Shown one piece after another: positions 60,106 through 64,000 of a DNA stretch of 64,000 bases. The position numbers and the translations under genes are program-made. This DNA is from Hymenobacter nivis. GTDB lineage: Bacteria > Bacteroidota > Bacteroidia > Cytophagales > Hymenobacteraceae. Below the pieces are notes generated by a model that saw only the letters and a list, made by a program, of their open reading frames with translations, was not told the origin of the DNA and made no database searches. Within the stretch, counting starts at the first letter, position 1, and each line of letters opens with the position of its first letter. Where the stretch lies: the NCBI RefSeq assembly GCF_003149515.1, contig NZ_CP029145.1:4836001-4900000 (forward strand), in the 5' to 3' direction.

Positions 60106-60686
60106 CCGCCGCCTTGGCCGCGGGGCTAATGCCCGCCGAGATGGGCCGCAGCCTGGCCGTGGTTCGCCAGCGTACCGAGGGGCTGCTGCACTTCACTCAA
60201 ACGTACCGGCAGCTCAGCCGGCTTCCGAAGGCCGCGTTGCAGGTGGTGTCCGTCTGGTCGCTGTTTGAGCACGTGCTGGCCTTGCTCGAACCTGCTTTTG
60301 CGCAGCGCGGCATCGAGCCCGACGTGGTGCTGGCCGACCCGGATTTGTGCATCCGGGCCGACCCGGCGCTCATCGAACAGGCGGTAATTAACCTGCTGAC
60401 CAATGCCCTGGAGGCGCTGCAAACTCAGCCCGCGCCCCAGCTACGCCTGGCGGGCTACGTGCAGGACCCGCACCGCACCGAGCTCGAAGTAGCCGACAAC
60501 GAGGCGGGCATTCCGACGGCGCTGCTGGAAGAAGTGGTCGTCCCCTTTTTCACTGCCAAGGTCACTGGCAGCGGCACCGGGCTGAGCTTGTCGCGGCAGA
60601 TCATGCAGGTGCACCGGGGCAGCGTGCAGGCACAGTCGACGGAGGAGGCCGGCAGCCAGTTTTGTCTGTTGTTCCCACGGCAGTAA
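60106..60686 (+). pseudogene. Sensor histidine kinase, C-terminal (HATPase) fragment
   Basis: The reading from about 60106 gives end-of-DHp-type helices (VRQRTEGLLHFTQTYRQLSR) and then the ATPase domain: N-box VINLLTNALEAL, G1 box as DNEAGIP where DNGxGI is usual, and G2 box GSGTGLSLSRQIM. The sensor part and the phospho-acceptor His are missing; the IS481 remnant lies directly upstream. An ATG at 60114 could still produce a 190-aa protein, but without the His it cannot act as a standard kinase. The Gly-to-Glu change in the G1 box also suggests decay. Confidence 0.75.
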
Positions 60687-61019
60687 AGGCATTCATAATG
60701 AGCATTTTACTCGCCCATTAAATCTACTATTGGTGATGGCACTGGATAAACTGGAGCCAAGGAGATGCGCCTTTTAAAGCCCGTAGTTGCAGATTTTTAG
60801 AGATAAACCATTGATTATCAAGAGTAATAAATCCAATAAGGGCCTGGGCGGCGGCCAGCGTCGAGCGGCTTTCGGCCACCAGGCGCAAGCTGACGGTGCG
60901 CAAGGCTGCCTACTAGCGCAGATGTTTCATAGGGGAGGGTAATTTCCTGGAGGGTCGGGAAATTACCCTCCCCTATGCGCTCCTGTTGTACGCGACTCCC
61001 TCCGCATAGCCCCGGCCGG
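60687..61019. other. 333-base intergenic region
   Basis: An AT-rich first half is followed by a short stretch that on the minus strand reads LVAESRSTLAAAQALIG with no start, perhaps a gene remnant, and then the palindrome at 60928-60977. Confidence 0.4.
60928..60977. repeat. 20-bp perfect palindrome with 10-nt loop
   Basis: Arms 60928-60947 and 60958-60977 are exact reverse complements. It lies 42 bases after the end of the VIT1-like gene (minus strand) and can act as its terminator, although no T-run follows the stem on that strand. Confidence 0.75.
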
Positions 61020-61709
61020 CTACGGCGTCACGTTGAAGAAGTGGCCCACCACGGCCGTTAGGCCCAGAGCCAGCGCTCCCCAAAAGGTCACGCGGGCCGC
61101 GGCGCGCAGCATCCCCGAGCCGCCCACGTAGGCGGCCAGCACCCCCAACACCGCCAAAAACAGCAGGGCCGTGGCCGAAACCGTCCAGACCAGCCCGGCC
61201 GGGGGGGCCAGTAAGATGGTCGCCAGCGGCAAGGCTGCCCCCACCGTGAACGAAGCCGCCGACGCCACCGCGGCCTGGATGGGGTTGGCCGCGAGGGTTT
61301 CGGAAATGCCGAGCTCCTCGCGGGCGTGGGTGCCCAGCGCGTCGTGGGCCATGAGCTGCTGCGCCACCTGGGTAGCTAGCGTGGGGGCCAGGCCGCGCCC
61401 CACGTAGAGGTCGGCCAGCTCCTGCTGCTCGGCTTGCGGGTCGGTGCGCAGCTCTTGCTGCTCGCGGTCCAGGTCGGCCTGCTCCGAATCGGCCTGGGAG
61501 CTGACGGACACGTACTCCCCGGTAGCCATCGACATGGCCCCGGCCACCAGGCCCGCCACGCCGGCCACCAGCACGTTGTGGGCCGAGGCGTGCGCCGCCG
61601 CCACGCCCACCACCAGACTGGCCGTAGAAATAATGCCGTCGTTGGCCCCCAGCACCGCGGCCCGCAGCCAGCCAATGCGTTGGGTATGGTGCTGCTCGAT
61701 GTGTTGCAT
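61020..61709 (-). CDS. VIT1/CCC1-family iron/manganese transporter
   Basis: 229 aa from the ATG at 61709 (MQHIEQHHTQRIGWLRAAVL); in-frame codons further upstream read like a non-coding leader. The VIT1/CCC1 fold has five helices: GANDGIISTASLVVGVAAA and GLVAGAMSMATGEYVSVSSQ near the N-terminus, a charged cytoplasmic helix-rich metal-binding domain (about 80-140; REQQELRTDPQAEQQELADL), then hydrophobic helices to the end. Members move Fe2+ or Mn2+ out of the cytoplasm, into vacuoles in eukaryotes. No iron regulator is adjacent. Confidence 0.93.
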   Translation of the reverse strand: MQHIEQHHTQRIGWLRAAVLGANDGIISTASLVVGVAAAHASAHNVLVAGVAGLVAGAMSMATGEYVSVSSQADSEQADLDREQQELRTDPQAEQQELADLYVGRGLAPTLATQVAQQLMAHDALGTHAREELGISETLAANPIQAAVASAASFTVGAALPLATILLAPPAGLVWTVSATALLFLAVLGVLAAYVGGSGMLRAAARVTFWGALALGLTAVVGHFFNVTP

Positions 61710-62440
61710 AATCCAGGTGGTTAAAGAGGAAGGGCCTCGCCCCGGCCGGTCCGCACCCGCGCAGCCAGCAGGCGGCCAACGGAAGGAACACAGAAGCGCG
61801 CCTGGTAAAAAATGAAACGGGTCGGCCGTTTGAAAAGAAGACCAGCGGGCCGCGGCAGTTGGTTGGCTTGGCACACCCATGCCCAGGGGTTTGTAGGGCC
61901 TAAAACGGGCGGGAAGGAAAAAGGGAGGTGGTCCCGCTAAACCGGATTGAATCAAGCCTTGCTGAAAAGCTAGCAAAGTCGTCCATTTAGAACCACATTT
62001 ACCAGGATTCAGCGCCAATCTCTAACTACAAAATACTGACCAGTAATACTAAGTATTCTAATAATGGTCCGTTTACCACGGCCGATGCCAAGTCTATTTA
62101 ACGCATGTAATACCACTGCTTTCTAGTCGTGTTCGCGGAGTTCGTGATGGCGCATACTACAGAAATCAGGCTCCCCGTTGTTCACACAGGCAATCTCACA
62201 TGGATGAACCGGTTTCCCCAGCGCTGAGGCCCTGGCTATCGTAGCCGGTCTTCTAGGGTAGCGGCGCGGCAGCAATCGTAAAGCTTCCCTAACCTGCCCG
62301 TAACACTGTCGTAACACCAACGTGTCAACTTTGCACGCAGCTAAGAAAAGGCATGCTGAAATAGCGTTCTTACCTGCCTCTTTCTTAACCGCGGGCCTGC
62401 CGGCACCCAGCCGGGTGGAGGGTCCTAAACCATACTGCGC
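61710..62440. other. 731-base intergenic region between divergent genes
   Basis: Mixed composition, more AT-rich around 61960-62120. Short frames on both strands show no recognisable protein. It must hold promoters for the VIT1-like gene and the lipoprotein gene. No RNA gene or repeat seen. Confidence 0.45.
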
Positions 62441-64000
62441 ATGAAGGGTAATTGGCACGTTATCGGCAGGGCCGCCTGTTGTTTGATCGCGGGGCTGCTG
62501 GGCTGCTCGGGGCCTAAAACCCACCAGAACCGGGTCGGTCCCGAGCAGGCGACCCTGCACAGCCCCTACGACGACAGCACACTGCACGGTAACCACCTGC
62601 CGCTGCTGCTGCCTTACAACCGCCTGCTGGCCCCCGCCGGCCACGTGGTAGCCTATGGCAGTGCCGACGTTGAAAACCACGCTCTTGACGTGCAACTGGT
62701 ACCCGATACGCCCCTGCTGGCCGTGGAGGACCGGTACGGCATCGCCCTAGTGGACACGTTGCAACGCCGGGTGGTAACGCGCTGGGCTTACGCCGCCGAC
62801 GCCCGCACCAAGGGCATGATAAGCACCTACTCGGGCCTGAAAGTGCGGCGCGAAAACGGGACCACGCATCTCTACTGGAGCGCTTCCAACGGCGCCACTC
62901 GCCAGTCGGGGGTGCTGGAAGCCGAGTATAAGGCCGGTCAGTTGCGCCTGACGCGGCTGTTTCCCTTTGCGCCCGTGGGGGCCCCGCTGGCTCTACCCAA
63001 CGACTTGGCCCTGACCACCGAGCGCGGCCAGCACTGCCTCTACGTAGCACTCAACGGCAACAACCAGCTTGTGAAGCTGGACTTAACCACGGGCCAGACG
63101 GTGTGGACGCAGCCCACCGGCACGGCCCCCTACGGCGTGGCCGTGGCCGGCGAGCAAGTCTTTGTCAGTAACTGGGGCGGGCCGCAGCCCACCTATACCC
63201 TGCGCCAGGAAGCCGCCGGCGTACCCGATGCCTACGGTCGTGTCTACGTCGACCCCCGAACCGGAGCCACTGCCCATGGCACGGTATCGGTCATGCGCCG
63301 GATCGATGGCCACCTGGTCAAAGAGCTATCCGTGGGCCTGCACCCCACGGCCCTGCTGGCCAGTCCCGATGAGCAGTTTGTATACGTGGCCAACGGCAAC
63401 AGCGACGCGGTGAGCGTGGTGGCCGCGAATGATTTGCGCGTACGCGAAACTATTTCGGTGCAGCTGCTGCCCGGCCCGCCCGGCTATGGCGGCGACTCGC
63501 CCAACGCGCTGGCCCTCGACGCGGCCGGCACCACTCTCTACGTCGCCAACGGCCTCGACAACGCCGTGGCCGTGGTGCAGCTGGGGCAGGCCGCCGCCCA
63601 CGCCGGGGCCCCGGGGGCGAGCCAAGTGCGCGGTTTCATTCCCACCGAAGCCTACCCCAGCGGCCTCGCGCTGGGGCCCCGCACGCTGTTCGTGGCTAAC
63701 CTGGAAGGCGAGGGGGCCCGCGTGAGCACCCAGGACATTCGGGCGGAAGGAAGCGAGCCGGAAGCGGCGCTGAAGGGGGCCCCGCCGGCCTACAATGCGC
63801 ACCACCAGCGGGCCACGGTGTCGCTGATTGCGCTACCCACGGCCCGGCAGCTGGAGCAGTACACCACCCAGGTGCGGCAGCTAAACTTCGCCTTTCGCAA
63901 AGAGCTGGCCCAGCAGCTGCCCCGGCCCCACACGCCGCCCGTACCGCTGCCCGAGCGCATCGGCGAGCCGTCGGTGTTTAAGCACGTGGTGTACATCATC
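62441..64000 (+). CDS. YncE-like propeller / phosphoesterase lipoprotein, 3' end outside window
   Basis: 520 codons to the window end, still open. Lipoprotein signal: ACCLIAGLLGCSGPK, lipobox LLGC at about residues 19-22. A seven-bladed YncE/YVTN-type propeller (about 45-430) has blades such as NDLALTTERGQHCLYVALNG, GVAVAGEQVFVSNWGG, ALLASPDEQFVYVANGNSDA and ALDAAGTTLYVANGLDNAVA. The window ends in EPSVFKHVVYII, which in this architecture is the start of a phosphoesterase (alkaline-phosphatase-fold) domain. The whole protein would be about 800-900 aa. The phosphoesterase part is inferred from only a dozen residues. Confidence 0.82.
   Translation, partial: MKGNWHVIGRAACCLIAGLLGCSGPKTHQNRVGPEQATLHSPYDDSTLHGNHLPLLLPYNRLLAPAGHVVAYGSADVENHALDVQLVPDTPLLAVEDRYGIALVDTLQRRVVTRWAYAADARTKGMISTYSGLKVRRENGTTHLYWSASNGATRQSGVLEAEYKAGQLRLTRLFPFAPVGAPLALPNDLALTTERGQHCLYVALNGNNQLVKLDLTTGQTVWTQPTGTAPYGVAVAGEQVFVSNWGGPQPTYTLRQEAAGVPDAYGRVYVDPRTGATAHGTVSVMRRIDGHLVKELSVGLHPTALLASPDEQFVYVANGNSDAVSVVAANDLRVRETISVQLLPGPPGYGGDSPNALALDAAGTTLYVANGLDNAVAVVQLGQAAAHAGAPGASQVRGFIPTEAYPSGLALGPRTLFVANLEGEGARVSTQDIRAEGSEPEAALKGAPPAYNAHHQRATVSLIALPTARQLEQYTTQVRQLNFAFRKELAQQLPRPHTPPVPLPERIGEPSVFKHVVYII

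Noticed and set aside
62123..63050. Minus-strand frames of 178-190 codons over the start of the propeller lipoprotein
   Set aside because: They oppose a convincing lipoprotein/propeller frame and consist of Arg/Gly/Ala-rich shadow sequence.

Overview
The window looks like a chromosomal segment of a Gram-negative Bacteroidota bacterium, most likely Hymenobacter or a close relative. The evidence is high GC, a SusC/SusD pair, proteins with type IX secretion (T9SS) sorting domains, PD40/OmpA fusion proteins, many lipoproteins, little sign of Shine-Dalgarno sequences, and gaps studded with long GC-rich palindromes. No rRNA, tRNA or CRISPR array was seen.

Layout. 1-1000: remnant of an IS630 element and a 40-bp-arm palindrome. 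1-8.6 kb: sbcD (without sbcC beside it), an AT-rich membrane ORFan, a metallo-beta-lactamase/double-rhodanese protein, a Spy-like periplasmic protein, an APC amino acid permease, a GH79-like lipoprotein and a small TUDOR-like protein. 8.7-13.3 kb: two exported amidohydrolase-fold proteins in tandem. 13.3-22.7 kb: envelope proteins (ricin-lectin/PD40/OmpA, a lectin with an internal T9SS-like module, TPR/PD40/OmpA, a TPR protein) separated by palindromic repeats. 23-26.1 kb: a decayed minus-strand cluster (SpeD-like, DUF4178, FAD amine-oxidase-like, integral membrane protein), every member frameshifted. 26.2-35.8 kb: a small cytosolic protein, an AI-2E-type permease, a decayed DUF6929-like gene, a 1517-aa T9SS-secreted CBM3 protein and a secreted DNA/RNA nuclease. 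36-38.5 kb: an accessory scar with an IS5-family element inside an AT-rich ORFan, a serine-recombinase fragment fused to the tail of a type I restriction hsdM, and an intact GIY-YIG gene coupled to that tail.

38.8-59.4 kb is the functional centre: an L-rhamnose island. The minus arm encodes a bifunctional rhamnulose-1-phosphate aldolase/lactaldehyde dehydrogenase, SusC, SusD and two GH78 alpha-L-rhamnosidases. The plus arm encodes RhaT, a GntR-type regulator, a RhaI-type isomerase, an FGGY kinase and LutABC. Read together: rhamnosides are bound and imported across the outer membrane (SusCD), cleaved (GH78), and rhamnose enters the cytoplasm by RhaT. It is then isomerised, phosphorylated and split to DHAP plus L-lactaldehyde, which is oxidised to L-lactate and then by LutABC to pyruvate.

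59.5-64 kb: an IS481-family remnant abutting the C-terminal half of a histidine kinase, a VIT1/CCC1 transporter, and the start of a lipoprotein combining a YncE-like propeller with what appears to be a phosphoesterase domain, cut by the window end.
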